Shown in pieces: positions 1-9,844 of a stretch of DNA of 64,000 nucleotides; position 1 is the first letter of the stretch; each line of letters opens with the position of its first letter. The position numbers and the translations under genes were made by a program. The stretch spans positions 477,676-541,675 of the forward strand of contig RXJG01000001.1 in assembly GCA_003963365.1 (NCBI GenBank), read 5' to 3'. Under the pieces are notes generated by a model. It was not told the origin of the DNA. It saw only the letters and a program-made list of their open reading frames with translations, and made no database searches. Origin of the DNA: Sphingobacteriales bacterium (GTDB lineage: Bacteria; Bacteroidota; Bacteroidia; Chitinophagales; Chitinophagaceae).

Positions 1-209
1 ATTATTTATTGCAACTGTCAATCAGGGCGATTTGACTCCGGGTAGCACCGTTTTTATATCATTTAAAAAGGAAAATTTTTGGTCATTCACATCCTGAAAG
101 AATAGTTATTCACACAATTCAGCCATTATTTCACAACGGGTTTTTACGATATATAAAAAAAGCTTCAAATGGGTATATTGCCTGTTTAAACTGTTTTGAA
201 AAGTTACCC
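1..209. other. Left-edge intergenic region
   Basis: AT-rich sequence before the first gene. I see no convincing coding region, tRNA or terminator in it. It may contain the end of a feature that lies outside the window. Confidence 0.4.
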
Positions 210-1613
210 ATGTACATAAAAAAAATTTTGCTGGTATTATTTTTAATGGTTAGTGTGGCAGCAACTGCACAAAAAATTAAAAGCCAGCTCACTTACCGCA
301 TCCTCCAAACAGCTAATACTTTGCTTGAAGCGCAACAGTTAGATGCCGCCGAAGAGTATTTTAAAAAAGGGTTAAGCAGGGCAAAAGGAAATTACGATTA
401 TTATTGCCAGGCATTAGCCTACCAGGGACTGGGAACTTTATACGCCAAACTCGATCTTAAAGACAGGGCAATTGAATGCTATAGAAATGCTATTAGTCTA
501 TACAGGATACAAAAGCAAATGGTAATTGCCAGTGTGGTGGAAAATTTATTAAAAAGCGTACAGGGAATTGGAGATTCATATGCTGGTATAGAAGTGGGAG
601 CAAAAGGAATTAAGATGAGTATAATTGAGGTGAAACTAAGTAAAGACCGGGAGTTTGATTATACATTAAAAATGGATACCACTATCAATACGGATGCTGC
701 TTCTCTTTCGTATCAAAGTGAAAAAGAAACAACTGATGCGATCAGTGTTTATTGGCATATTCTAAAAAACCGGTTTAAAATCGGCCCAAAGCAAGTGTAT
801 ATTGTCATCAGCAGTGGTTTAAAGCAGGAATTAGACAAGTATAACAAGATTGACTATTTTGCCCAGGTTATACGGCCAAAAGAAATGGACAGTTCAGTTA
901 AAGTAAGATGGGTTAAAGCAGAAGAAGAATCTGAACTGAGTGTTTTGGGGATCGTTCCGCAAAAGCATCGCTATACCACAGATCAGCTGGATGTTGGCAG
1001 TGGTAACACTAAGGGCGGTTATTTTAATGTCGTTAAAAATTTTATTCCGGTTACTTTCCCTGTTGGTACCAAATCATTTCAGCGATTGCTGGAATCTAAA
1101 ATAAATAAAGATGATCTGGGGGAATATATAAAAGCAGCTGAGAAAATATGGAAAGACAGTTTGGCTGCTATCGTTTCCGGCTATTTCAGTGATAAGATTG
1201 ATTATAAACAAAGAGACATATTATATTTATCCGGCGGAATTGTTTGGTCAATTACTTCGCTTACCTATCCACAAAGAGTAAATGATACATATACTGAGAT
1301 TAAACAAAGCGATATAACTGCCTTTAGAAATAACCTGATAAATAATTATGATAAAATTATTCAGCCTGATTTTAGCCTGGTAACAGATAGTATGGTGGCA
1401 GAAGCGGCCAGGAAAAATATTGCCCAGGTTTTAAAAACCTATGACCGCAAAGCCATGATTGCCGGTACAATCTGGCTGGATGAGTTAATAAAAGAAATAA
1501 ACTCTATTAAGCCGGATAAGAAAATCATTTTCCCCAAATATGCATATATGGGATGGATAAGCGGGTATATCATTAAAAAAGTAACCCACCAATACACCGG
1601 CTTTTTCAAATAA
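210..1613 (+). CDS. Exported TPR protein with C-terminal actin-like (ASKHA/Ppx-like) domain
   Basis: 467 aa. Residues 1-21 form a signal peptide ending VAATAQ. Residues about 25-110 hold two or three TPR-like helix pairs (AYQGLGTLYAKL, RAIECYRNAISLY). From about residue 123 a different domain begins with AGIEVGAKGIKMSIIEV; it has a glycine-rich LDVGSGNTKGGYF near residue 260 and YLSGGI near 340, which resemble the phosphate-binding loops of the actin/Hsp70/Ppx-GppA fold. By inference it binds nucleotide or phosphate outside the cytoplasm, which is odd because ATP is scarce there. The start is the only ATG that gives the signal peptide. It stands alone, before a beta-helix protein gene. The true function is not known to me. 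Confidence 0.7.
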   Translation: MYIKKILLVLFLMVSVAATAQKIKSQLTYRILQTANTLLEAQQLDAAEEYFKKGLSRAKGNYDYYCQALAYQGLGTLYAKLDLKDRAIECYRNAISLYRIQKQMVIASVVENLLKSVQGIGDSYAGIEVGAKGIKMSIIEVKLSKDREFDYTLKMDTTINTDAASLSYQSEKETTDAISVYWHILKNRFKIGPKQVYIVISSGLKQELDKYNKIDYFAQVIRPKEMDSSVKVRWVKAEEESELSVLGIVPQKHRYTTDQLDVGSGNTKGGYFNVVKNFIPVTFPVGTKSFQRLLESKINKDDLGEYIKAAEKIWKDSLAAIVSGYFSDKIDYKQRDILYLSGGIVWSITSLTYPQRVNDTYTEIKQSDITAFRNNLINNYDKIIQPDFSLVTDSMVAEAARKNIAQVLKTYDRKAMIAGTIWLDELIKEINSIKPDKKIIFPKYAYMGWISGYIIKKVTHQYTGFFK

Positions 1614-1740
1614 GTTATTACTACAGTACCATTTTTTAACAAAGCCTTCGTCTTTCACCTGAATGATGAAGGCTTTGTTTTTTAAAGGAAACAAATAACG
1701 GCATTCAATTTGCAAAACTTACTTCAGGAATTAAAGCGTT

Positions 1741-3960
1741 ATGATACGGAACAGTTTATTGTTATTGCTTACATTTTTTTACACGTTTATACTTGATGCC
1801 CAACAGGCAGAGTTTTACGGGCCTTTCTCCAATTGGACTAATCTTAAAAAAAATTACAACGCACGGGGTGATGGCCGCTCGGATGATACAAAAGCCATTC
1901 AGCTGGCATTAGATGAACTGGGTGAAAACGGGCACTCACCTGTTTTATTCATTCCTAATGGTACCTATCGCATTACGGCTGCTTTAATGATGAAATCAAA
2001 AAAAGGTATCGCCATTTATGGAGAAGACCCTTTAAGAACAATTATCAAATGGGATGGTGCGGCCAACGAAAAAATGTTTTACTTAAATGGTGTTTCATAC
2101 AGTGAATACGGAAGAATAACCTGGGATGGAAATAAAAAAGCTTTGGCAGCTTATGCACATGAGTGGGATGGAAAAGTAAAATATGCCAATTCCGGTTCCC
2201 AGCACCTGGATGAAGTTTTTAAAGATGTTTCGGTAGGCATTAAATCAGGAATTAATATGGATGCGGAGATGAGTATCCGCCGTTGCCGTTTTTATAATTG
2301 CAATTCAACCGCCATTTCATTACAGGGATCAAATGCGCTTGACTGGTGGATTTGGGATTGTTATTTTGAAAATTGTAATGTGGGGGTGGCTAATAATTTT
2401 CCGGCTTTCGGTGCCGGAAATTTCCAGGTTTACCGCTGTGTGTTTAACCGTTCTGTTTACAGTGATATTTCATTAGGGAATTCTAATTTCTTTTCATTCA
2501 GAGATAATATATCATTCAACTCAAATAGTTTTTTAAAAGCTTCCCAGTTTAGCAATACATCCCCGCTCACTATTCAAAACAATACAATTATCAATGACTC
2601 TGATAAAGTAATGATGGATTTGTTTACCAAAGGAAATTTACTGGTAATTGGCAACCGTTTTATAACTCCGGATGGGGCTAAAAATTTTGTAGTAAGAAAT
2701 GTCAACAATTTTAAAGGGTCAACTCCTGATATCACTTTAATCAACAATACCTTTAGTGCTAACGATAAATTAATAGAGTATGGAGGTGGCAGGGTTACTG
2801 AAACAGGAACTTTAGCAGGGCAAATAAAAATGTTTCGTCCGGATATAAAACCAGCACCGTTTGCCATGGCAGTTTCTTATTCAATTACGGAGATACAGGA
2901 CACTGTTTCAGCAATCACATTACAAAACATAATTAATAAAGCTTCCTCCCTAAAGAAAAAAACTATTTTACATTTCCAGGCCGGCAATTATCAGCTGACA
3001 AACAGCATAACGGTTCCCGGTGCATCCCCATTAATTTTAACAGGTGATGGTTTAAGAAGTGTGATAGGCTGGAAAAGACAATTTGATACCACTGCAACAG
3101 CTTTGCTGCAGGTAAATGCACCAGCGCAATGCCTGTTTAGAAACATGTGGATACAAGGCAATGGCAAAACCGATGGTATACTCGTTAAAGATGATGATAA
3201 AACCGGTAACCTGATTTATGGTAACCAGTTAATGGTATTTAATGGAATCAATACGAATCTGTCTGTTAAAAGCTTTTCAAATACAGCTATCCGGTTTGAA
3301 AACTTTCAGCATAACTATTGCTGGAAAGGGACATCGGTCAATATTGAAGGTTCAGGCGGAGCTAATAATTCATTGATAAAAATTTTTGGTGGTGAATCAG
3401 CAGGAAACGATAACTCGTATTCAGTAACAAAAGGAGCAAGGTTATTAATTTACGATAGCTGGTATGAAGGAGCAGGAAAACAATTTATTTCATTAAAAGG
3501 CAATGGTGAGTTTTATCTGAATGGAGCTAAAATTGCCGTGGCAGGCCAATCACCGGAACCGTTTATAAAGATTGACAGTTTTTCAGGAAAAGCAGTAATT
3601 GCACAGGCAATTTATAACTGCCCCAAAAAGAAGATTTACTACAACAATAATCTTACTAATGCCAGTTTTTTAACTATAGGTACATTATCATGGACTGACA
3701 GTACAAATTCTTTTTATGATATGCAGGATAAACAAAACAAATTCTCTATGCATAACAACCGGTTTAATACAGGTAAAGGATCCTATCCGCTGCCGAATAT
3801 TGGCAATAATGATCCCGCCTTTGTGAGTAGTATGCTTACACCAGTAATTAATACCTCCGTGGTGGTTGAAAAAGCCGGGAATAAAAAATCCTCAATGCTG
3901 GTATTTGATCATGTGATGATTGATGGATCAAAAAATAATTTGAAAATTGAGAAGCAATAG
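1741..3960 (+). CDS. Secreted pectate-lyase-like right-handed beta-helix protein
   Basis: 739 aa with a signal peptide (residues 1-20, ending LDAQ). Residues about 25-75 match the opening of the pectate lyase 3 / glycosyl hydrolase 28-55-like beta-helix family: a GDGRSDDTKAIQLAL stretch followed by VLFIPNGTYRI. The middle is rich in Asn, Ile and short repeating strands (CRFYNCNSTAISLQGSN; LTIQNNTIINDSD), as expected of a parallel beta-helix. A second helix-like block starts near residue 390 (TILHFQAGNYQLTNSI). No catalytic triad can be assigned by eye, so the substrate is unknown; a role in polysaccharide binding or cleavage outside the cell is inferred from the fold. There is no type IX sorting domain at the C terminus. 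Confidence 0.75.
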   Translation: MIRNSLLLLLTFFYTFILDAQQAEFYGPFSNWTNLKKNYNARGDGRSDDTKAIQLALDELGENGHSPVLFIPNGTYRITAALMMKSKKGIAIYGEDPLRTIIKWDGAANEKMFYLNGVSYSEYGRITWDGNKKALAAYAHEWDGKVKYANSGSQHLDEVFKDVSVGIKSGINMDAEMSIRRCRFYNCNSTAISLQGSNALDWWIWDCYFENCNVGVANNFPAFGAGNFQVYRCVFNRSVYSDISLGNSNFFSFRDNISFNSNSFLKASQFSNTSPLTIQNNTIINDSDKVMMDLFTKGNLLVIGNRFITPDGAKNFVVRNVNNFKGSTPDITLINNTFSANDKLIEYGGGRVTETGTLAGQIKMFRPDIKPAPFAMAVSYSITEIQDTVSAITLQNIINKASSLKKKTILHFQAGNYQLTNSITVPGASPLILTGDGLRSVIGWKRQFDTTATALLQVNAPAQCLFRNMWIQGNGKTDGILVKDDDKTGNLIYGNQLMVFNGINTNLSVKSFSNTAIRFENFQHNYCWKGTSVNIEGSGGANNSLIKIFGGESAGNDNSYSVTKGARLLIYDSWYEGAGKQFISLKGNGEFYLNGAKIAVAGQSPEPFIKIDSFSGKAVIAQAIYNCPKKKIYYNNNLTNASFLTIGTLSWTDSTNSFYDMQDKQNKFSMHNNRFNTGKGSYPLPNIGNNDPAFVSSMLTPVINTSVVVEKAGNKKSSMLVFDHVMIDGSKNNLKIEKQ

Positions 3961-4007
3961 CAAAAAAAATTATAACTTTAAGCACACGTTGTTTTAATGT
4001 ATCAATA

Positions 4008-4388
4008 ATGGCATCCAAAAAAAATAAACCTAAAATAAAATGGTTGAAGGAACCGGAAGATCATGATTATCCGGCGGCATTGTCGTACCTGCAACTTTCT
4101 TTTGATGATGCTGCTTCCAAAAAAATAGTGGAAGAATTAAAAAAAACAGCAGTCACCACTTTTAAGGCCAAAGATATTTTCCGGGCATCCTCGCTTTCAT
4201 TATTGGGTATTAGTAATCTGCATGTAAAAAAAGACAGGGATAAAATTAAAAGTGGAACAGCGATATCACCGCTACTGTTGGTTCGTAGCACCAGCCTTGC
4301 CAAAGTTATTATTGCTGATGGTTATCACCGTCTCTGTGCGGTTTATTCATTTGATGAAGATGCCCTGATCCCCTGTAAAATCGTTTAA
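4008..4388 (+). CDS. Small ParB-like fold protein
   Basis: 126 aa, no signal peptide, basic N terminus (KKNKPKIKW). The C-terminal half reads ISPLLLVRST then VIIADGYHRLCAVYSF and IPCKIV. This is the layout of the ParB/Srx-like nucleotide-binding fold, in which a DGxHR loop is followed by a helix and a final beta strand. Partition ParB proteins are about 300 aa with a helix-turn-helix; this one is only the N-terminal type domain and has no ParA beside it, so a role in chromosome partition is unlikely. The start lies 47 bases after the preceding gene, so the two could be cotranscribed. Function unknown. Confidence 0.6.
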   Translation: MASKKNKPKIKWLKEPEDHDYPAALSYLQLSFDDAASKKIVEELKKTAVTTFKAKDIFRASSLSLLGISNLHVKKDRDKIKSGTAISPLLLVRSTSLAKVIIADGYHRLCAVYSFDEDALIPCKIV

Positions 4389-4557
4389 TAAATTCTCCTT
4401 TATTTGTTTTGCCACATGACGAAAGTACAGGCTGATATTAACAAATATCAATTGGCCGGTTAATTTTTGTCAGCATGCGTAATGTTGATATACTCCATTT
4501 TTGTGATGCCTTTTCCAAAACAAAAACAAATCAACCAAAAACAAATTTTTTTGTACT

Positions 4558-4992
4558 ATGAAAAAAGAATATTTGATTCATGTAAAACATGTTGACAACA
4601 GGCTGGTTATTTATTTAAATGGGGAAACGGTTTGGGATAGTGGAATCATTCATGATGACCCTGAACTGAACCAGTTTATTGATATTACTGAAGCACTTAG
4701 TCTTCATCCCGAATATACCAGTGAACTGATATTTGAAGGATTTAATGACACCTACCAGTCCAATACTGATGAGGGTGAATTAAATCCATGGCATTTTCAT
4801 TACCGTGTTTTCAAAAAAGTTTACGATAGAAACGGTAATGTGGTAGAAGAAAGAGATATCCTGGCTCCTTATAATGAAAAGCATTTATCTAATCCAAATA
4901 TCCGTGCTATCAACAACAGTTACCAGATTGTAAAACAGAACGGTGACTTTAAAGTAGTATCCAATTCATTGTCGCAGCAGTTCTACAAATAA
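4558..4992 (+). CDS. Hypothetical protein, 144 aa
   Basis: I do not recognise the family. The protein is acidic and soluble-looking, with no signal peptide or membrane segment. The first 40 residues alternate hydrophobic and charged residues like a beta sandwich (LIHVKHVDNRLVIYLNGETVW), and there are many Asn, Asp and Trp/Phe/Tyr residues (NPWHFHYRVF). The NGETVWDSG turn recalls carbohydrate-binding or beta-sandwich modules, but this is only an impression. It stands alone, with a terminator-like hairpin downstream shared with the TonB receptor gene on the other strand. Codon use looks like that of neighbouring genes, so it is probably real. Confidence 0.55.
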   Translation: MKKEYLIHVKHVDNRLVIYLNGETVWDSGIIHDDPELNQFIDITEALSLHPEYTSELIFEGFNDTYQSNTDEGELNPWHFHYRVFKKVYDRNGNVVEERDILAPYNEKHLSNPNIRAINNSYQIVKQNGDFKVVSNSLSQQFYK

Positions 4993-5070
4993 CCGGATCT
5001 GACAACAGCCCGGTCTTTGATTCAATTCCTATTTACAAAATAGCGGCAATATTTGTGACCCTAATAACAA

Positions 5071-5094
5071 AACCCCGCCATTATTGACGGGGTT
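5071..5094. terminator. Bidirectional terminator hairpin
   Basis: A 7-bp inverted repeat (AACCCCG ... CGGGGTT) with a 10-base loop lies between two converging genes. The plus strand continues AATCTTTT and the minus strand continues TTGTTATT, so it could end transcription from both sides. Confidence 0.65.
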
Positions 5095-5175
5095 AATCTT
5101 TTGCGATAAGGTTTTACCTGTGTGATAAGGTTTTTCAACATGAACCAGTGCAGGCATCACTGCTTCATTAATGAT

Positions 5176-7611
5176 TTATCTTTTAATCCTTCCGGCTTCG
5201 CTTTCCAAACCGGTTTTACGATCTCTTGCTGCTTTTACGTTGTTGTTACCAAAGCGGTAGCTGAAGTTGAGGCGGAATGTTCTTGATTCACCTTTACCCT
5301 GCCCGTCAATGGATACACCACCAAAATCTGTTTTGCTTTTCCAGAACTGTGACCATAATACATCAGTAACAGATGCTTTCAAACTTCCTTTACCTTTCAA
5401 TATGGTTTTTTGTAAACCAACATCAAAACCACCCATTGGCTTAACTACCCATGTACCACCCCAAACACTTTTACCATTATACCAGCCGCTGATCTCTGCA
5501 TTCAATCCTTTCTTTTGAGAAATGGTAAAGTTGTTCTGCATATACAAACCATACAATGTATAACTACGGTTTAATTTAGTGCCTTTGAACTCACCTTTAA
5601 ATTGTTGCCTGTTACCCCACACATTTACATATCCATTCCACCATTTGGCAATTGGTAAGGGTGCCCCAATGTTCAATCCATAAATTTGCTGACTGGCCAG
5701 GTTACGCTGCTGAATGAAAGTAGCGTTCTTGTTTGCGGTATCAGTAATCATAGTCGAATAATCTTTTACATGGCTATAGTTAAGGGTGGTATTGATAAAA
5801 CCCATGAAAGTATGTGTCAATTCAATATTGTCAGTGTACTGAGGTTTTAAGAATGCATTACCTTTTTGATAAGTTAACTCATCTAATTTGTTTTCAAACG
5901 GATTTAAATCCTGGTAAGTGGGGCGGTCAATACGACGGCTGTACGTTAAGTTCAATGTATTCTTTTTATCAACAGTCCATGTTAATGCACCACTTGGGAA
6001 GAAGTCTAAATAATTGCGTTTTACTTTATCATCTGCCTGGTGCAAACCATCCGCTCTTGTTAATACACCTTCGCTATTGGTTTGCTCTGCTCTTAATCCT
6101 GCCTGTAATCCCCATTTGGAATTTAATTGACGGTTGTAGTTAACATACGCCGCATTTACATTTTCTTTATAATCGAAACTGTTGCTTTTGCCTAATTGCT
6201 TAACATCATTGCCATTAATTACATTATAAAAGTCAAATGTGTTTTTTGTTCTTACATACGCTGCTTTGGCACCATATCCTAATTTACCTTTCCATTTATT
6301 GATCTCCACATCTGCTTTAACGGTGTAGATGTCAATATCAGTTGGTGTGTTGTTACGGTAAATAAGCTGGTACAACAGGCTTCCGTTTGGAGAATAATAA
6401 TTATTGGGCTGATAACTTCTGCCGGCACCACGGAACAAACCATAGTCCGCATCCACATTAATTGTTTTACCGGCAGTATCAGCATACCGATAGTTTAAGT
6501 TACCATTAGCATTAGTACGGCTTCCCGGAATGGTATTGAAAGCTTTCAGTTGCTTTACATATTCACCGGTGGGCTGGTAATAAATATTAGTACTGCTATT
6601 GCCAAACCATGTGTTATCATTAAAATTGCCGGTAACCATTACGCCAATGGTGTTTTTGCTGTCAAGAAAAAGATCGGCGCCTGCTTTTGCATTGATGGAT
6701 TTGTCTTTGTAAACATTTCTGCTGTGCTGATCAAAGAGACTATCGTTTTGAATACGATACAGGTCTAAACGTTCATTATAATTTCCAATGTTACCGCCAA
6801 CGTTACTAAAGAGGTTGATCTTCTTGTCACGGTAGTTAAGACTTACAGAACCATTTGCTTTGGGAGTGATGCCCTGCACATAACCAAGATTCACATTACC
6901 ATTGGTTCCGTATTTCTTATTCTTTTTTAACCGGATGTTGATGATACCTGCATTACCGCTGGCATCGTATTTTGCACTTGGGTTAGTGATCATTTCAATG
7001 GCTTCAATATCATTACTGTTGATACTTTTTAAATAAGCAGCTAAATCTTTATTATCTAACTGCATCATTTTGCCATCTACATAGATCTTGGTGCCTGTTT
7101 TCCCTTTTACAGAAATATTTTCATTATTATCAACCACTACACCGGGACTTTTTGATAACAATTCCAGTGCATTACTTCCCTGTGCATTAATACTGCTTTC
7201 CACATTAAAAACAGTTTTATCTGCTTTTACTTCAATCAAAGGTTTTTTACTTTTTACTACTACATCATTTAAGGTTTTGCTGCCGGGCTTTAATGAAAAG
7301 TTGAGCGTTGCCTGTTTGTTATCCAATGTAACGGCACTCACTTTTTTTTCAAATCCAACGGAGCTTGCTTCCAGTAAATAGTTTCCGTAAGCGACACCTT
7401 CCAGTTCATACAAACCTTCTTTATCAGTTACGAATGCTTTTACCAGGGAGCTGTCTTTTGCTTTTTGAAGAGTGATGGAGGCAAATGCTATTGCTTTACC
7501 ATCACTGCCGGTTACTTTACCGGAGATTTTTCCTTTTTCAGTGTTAGCTGTTTGTGCTGAAGTTAATGTCCAAGCTATTAAGCCAATCACCATTACAATC
7601 AATTTTCGCAT
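5176..7611 (-). CDS. TonB-dependent receptor, outer-membrane beta-barrel family (SusC-like N terminus)
   Basis: 811 aa outer-membrane protein. Residues 1-19 are a signal peptide (WTLTSAQ). Residues about 27-110 are a carboxypeptidase-regulatory-like beta sandwich (GKISGKVTGSDGKAIAFASI, YELEGVAYGNYLLEASSVG). A plug domain follows near 120-230 (ALELLSKSPGVVVDNN, VKGKTGTKIYVDGK, AIEMITNPSAKYDASGNAG). The rest is a barrel of the 'OMP_b-brl_3' type with many Tyr/Asn/aromatic strands and a final FSYRFGN strand. Such receptors import siderophores, peptides or sugars with TonB energy. No SusD partner, sensor or anti-sigma gene is adjacent, so the substrate cannot be predicted. The length is normal for the family. 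Confidence 0.9.
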   Translation of the reverse strand: MRKLIVMVIGLIAWTLTSAQTANTEKGKISGKVTGSDGKAIAFASITLQKAKDSSLVKAFVTDKEGLYELEGVAYGNYLLEASSVGFEKKVSAVTLDNKQATLNFSLKPGSKTLNDVVVKSKKPLIEVKADKTVFNVESSINAQGSNALELLSKSPGVVVDNNENISVKGKTGTKIYVDGKMMQLDNKDLAAYLKSINSNDIEAIEMITNPSAKYDASGNAGIINIRLKKNKKYGTNGNVNLGYVQGITPKANGSVSLNYRDKKINLFSNVGGNIGNYNERLDLYRIQNDSLFDQHSRNVYKDKSINAKAGADLFLDSKNTIGVMVTGNFNDNTWFGNSSTNIYYQPTGEYVKQLKAFNTIPGSRTNANGNLNYRYADTAGKTINVDADYGLFRGAGRSYQPNNYYSPNGSLLYQLIYRNNTPTDIDIYTVKADVEINKWKGKLGYGAKAAYVRTKNTFDFYNVINGNDVKQLGKSNSFDYKENVNAAYVNYNRQLNSKWGLQAGLRAEQTNSEGVLTRADGLHQADDKVKRNYLDFFPSGALTWTVDKKNTLNLTYSRRIDRPTYQDLNPFENKLDELTYQKGNAFLKPQYTDNIELTHTFMGFINTTLNYSHVKDYSTMITDTANKNATFIQQRNLASQQIYGLNIGAPLPIAKWWNGYVNVWGNRQQFKGEFKGTKLNRSYTLYGLYMQNNFTISQKKGLNAEISGWYNGKSVWGGTWVVKPMGGFDVGLQKTILKGKGSLKASVTDVLWSQFWKSKTDFGGVSIDGQGKGESRTFRLNFSYRFGNNNVKAARDRKTGLESEAGRIKR

Positions 7612-7931
7612 TGTCTATAGTTTTATGATTAATGTGACGCAAACATATATTGGAATGTTACAGCGAAAAATATGATATACTGTGAACTGTTCATTTTACA
7701 GGGTGAACGGCAGAAAGCAGGGGATAAAATGAAAGGAGGAAATTTTATTTTCCTTGCAGGTTATTTACTATGAAATTCAGGAGATTACGGTGTGATGTTT
7801 TATTGAAAAACATTGCAAAAATAAAAGCTCTTTAATGCTTGTAAGGTGACGAATGGTGATATAATTTTATGAATGGCTAATTGTTTGAATAAGCTGAACG
7901 AGCATCATTAAAATGTTTTAAAATTCAACTT
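7612..7931. other. Divergent intergenic region
   Basis: 320 bases between the TonB receptor gene and the glycine-rich secreted protein gene. It holds a TAnnTTTG motif for the receptor gene and otherwise AT-rich DNA. I see no small gene or RNA in it. Confidence 0.5.
7640..7647 (-). promoter_or_regulatory. Candidate -7 box (TATGTTTG) for TonB receptor gene
   Basis: On the minus strand this reads TATGTTTG, matching the Bacteroidota -7 consensus TAnnTTTG, 28 bases before the start codon. I could not see a good -33 TTTG partner. Confidence 0.45.
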
Positions 7932-9827
7932 GTGCACAACGGCAATAAAAGCAAATATTATTCCTGCCAGGTTATTGTCTTAATGACGATGCCGTTTCTT
8001 TTGCCGGCACAATCCATTTCCGGTGTTATAAATTCTTATTACAAAGTACTGGCGATAAATACTACTACCAATGAAGCCAAGCTTAACTCCACTACCGGGT
8101 TACATTACAGCGACAAGGTTTTGGTTATTCAAATGAAAGGGGCAACGGTCAATACGACTAACAGTTCCTCTTTTGGAAATATCAGTACAACCGGCAGTGC
8201 CGGCGCATATGAGTTTGCACATATCTGTGCTATTCATAATGACACGGTACTGTTTAAAGAAAATTTGATTAATAGTTATGATGCTTCGTCCTATTTGCAA
8301 TTAGTAAAAGTGGAAACGTTTACGAATGTAACCATCAGCGATACATTGAAAGCACAAACATGGGATGCATCAACCGGTACAGGTGGTGTGATTGCGATTG
8401 AAGCATCGGGAACAGTCACATTGAATAGCGGTGTATCTGCAACAGGTTCCGGCTTTGCTGGCGGAACATTATACAATTTTGGTTCGACCTGTGCCGGTAT
8501 TCTTCCGGCCACTGCTTATTATTATGATTTGGTTCCGGATAATTATGGATCCGGTGCATATAAAGGAGAAGGTATAGCAGCCACTATTAGTGGTATGCAA
8601 TGTGGAAAAGGAAAATTTGCCAATGGTGGGGGTGGTGGTAATAATCATAACACCGGCGGCGCCGGTGGTGCCAATTATGGAAGTGGTGGCAATGGAGGTA
8701 ATCAAACAGGTTTATCCTGTAATGGAACAAATGCAGGTATTGGTGGTGCGGCATTAAACACCTATGGATATTCAGGTGGAACTAACAGAATATTTATGGG
8801 AGGGGGTGGTGGTGCCGGGCATGAGAACAACAACCAGGGCGTTGGCGGTGGTAATGGAGGTGGTATTATATTTATTACCTGCGCAACATTAGATGGAGGC
8901 AGTCATACTATAGAAGCCAATGGCAAACAATCGGTGAATGCTACTAATTCACCCAGTATATATGAAGCCAACGGTGATGGCGGTGGCGGTGGTGGCGCAG
9001 GAGGTGTGGTGATAATAGATGCTGCAAACATTTCAACCAGTGTTATTGCGCAGGCAAAAGGTGGTGCTGGAAATAATTCAGGGTTTCTTTCACAATGTAC
9101 CGGGCCCGGCGGTGGCGGTGGTGGTGGTGTAGTTTGGATTAGTGCTGCTTCAGCTCCCGGAACTTTAAGTATAGATGTTACCGGCGGTTCCAATGGTGTA
9201 GTAAAAGTGGCGGCCTGCTTAAATAATCCACAGGGTGCAACGGCCGGTGCGAATGGAACGGTACTCAATAATTATATAGCCCCAAAAGGTGTGGTTAATT
9301 GCACCGCATTGGCCGTACCGGTTATACTAAACTTTACTGCCGTATCATACATAGCAGGAAATAAACTCAACTGGACTCTACGTACCACAGAAGATGTAAA
9401 ACAAATTGCTGTTGAGCGTTCATGTAATACGAACCTGTTTACACGTATCGCTGCTCTTTCTTCCCTTGCTACTAATTATAATGATGTTGGCGAATATAAT
9501 AAAGTGTATTACAGCTTACTGGTGGTTACTAATGAGGGGAAACGTTATTATTCCAATCTTGTAATGGTAAATGACCATAATGATAAAATAACCATTGCTC
9601 CTAATCCTGTAAAAGATAATTTAACCATTAATATTACTGCAACTAACCAGCTGGTAATGTTCAATATTACTGATGTAAATGGAAGAGTTTGCCGGATGCA
9701 GCGTAACTATATTTCTTCAAACAGTACGGCTAAAACTATCTCTGCTAAATCATTGCTGCCGGGAATGTATTACCTGCATGTGATAACGGGTAACAGTAAT
9801 CAAACAATAAAATTCATCAAACAATAG
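7932..9827 (+). CDS. Glycine-rich secreted protein with type IX secretion C-terminal sorting domain
   Basis: 631 aa beginning at a GTG codon; a later in-frame ATG at 7983 would cut into the signal peptide (VLMTMPFLLPAQS). Residues about 30-160 are a beta-rich region. Residues about 170-400 are extremely Gly/Asn/Ala-rich, with several runs of four to six glycines. A fibronectin-like stretch follows (LNWTLRTTEDVKQIAVERS), and the last 80 residues form a type A sorting domain (IAPNPVKDNLTINI, ITDVNGRV, LLPGMYYLHV, IKFIKQ). Type IX cargo is exported across the outer membrane and the C-terminal domain is removed. The glycine-rich block recalls surface adhesins or spider-silk-like filler; its role is unknown. 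A hairpin built from the CACAAAG repeat follows the stop. Confidence 0.85.
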   Translation: MHNGNKSKYYSCQVIVLMTMPFLLPAQSISGVINSYYKVLAINTTTNEAKLNSTTGLHYSDKVLVIQMKGATVNTTNSSSFGNISTTGSAGAYEFAHICAIHNDTVLFKENLINSYDASSYLQLVKVETFTNVTISDTLKAQTWDASTGTGGVIAIEASGTVTLNSGVSATGSGFAGGTLYNFGSTCAGILPATAYYYDLVPDNYGSGAYKGEGIAATISGMQCGKGKFANGGGGGNNHNTGGAGGANYGSGGNGGNQTGLSCNGTNAGIGGAALNTYGYSGGTNRIFMGGGGGAGHENNNQGVGGGNGGGIIFITCATLDGGSHTIEANGKQSVNATNSPSIYEANGDGGGGGGAGGVVIIDAANISTSVIAQAKGGAGNNSGFLSQCTGPGGGGGGGVVWISAASAPGTLSIDVTGGSNGVVKVAACLNNPQGATAGANGTVLNNYIAPKGVVNCTALAVPVILNFTAVSYIAGNKLNWTLRTTEDVKQIAVERSCNTNLFTRIAALSSLATNYNDVGEYNKVYYSLLVVTNEGKRYYSNLVMVNDHNDKITIAPNPVKDNLTINITATNQLVMFNITDVNGRVCRMQRNYISSNSTAKTISAKSLLPGMYYLHVITGNSNQTIKFIKQ

Positions 9828-9844
9828 TTGCAGCACCCGCTGTT

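Noticed and set aside
8903-9268. 121-codon Pro-rich ORF on the minus strand inside the glycine-rich gene
   Set aside because: It is a shadow of the Gly codon runs (GGT/GGC read as Pro codons on the other strand).
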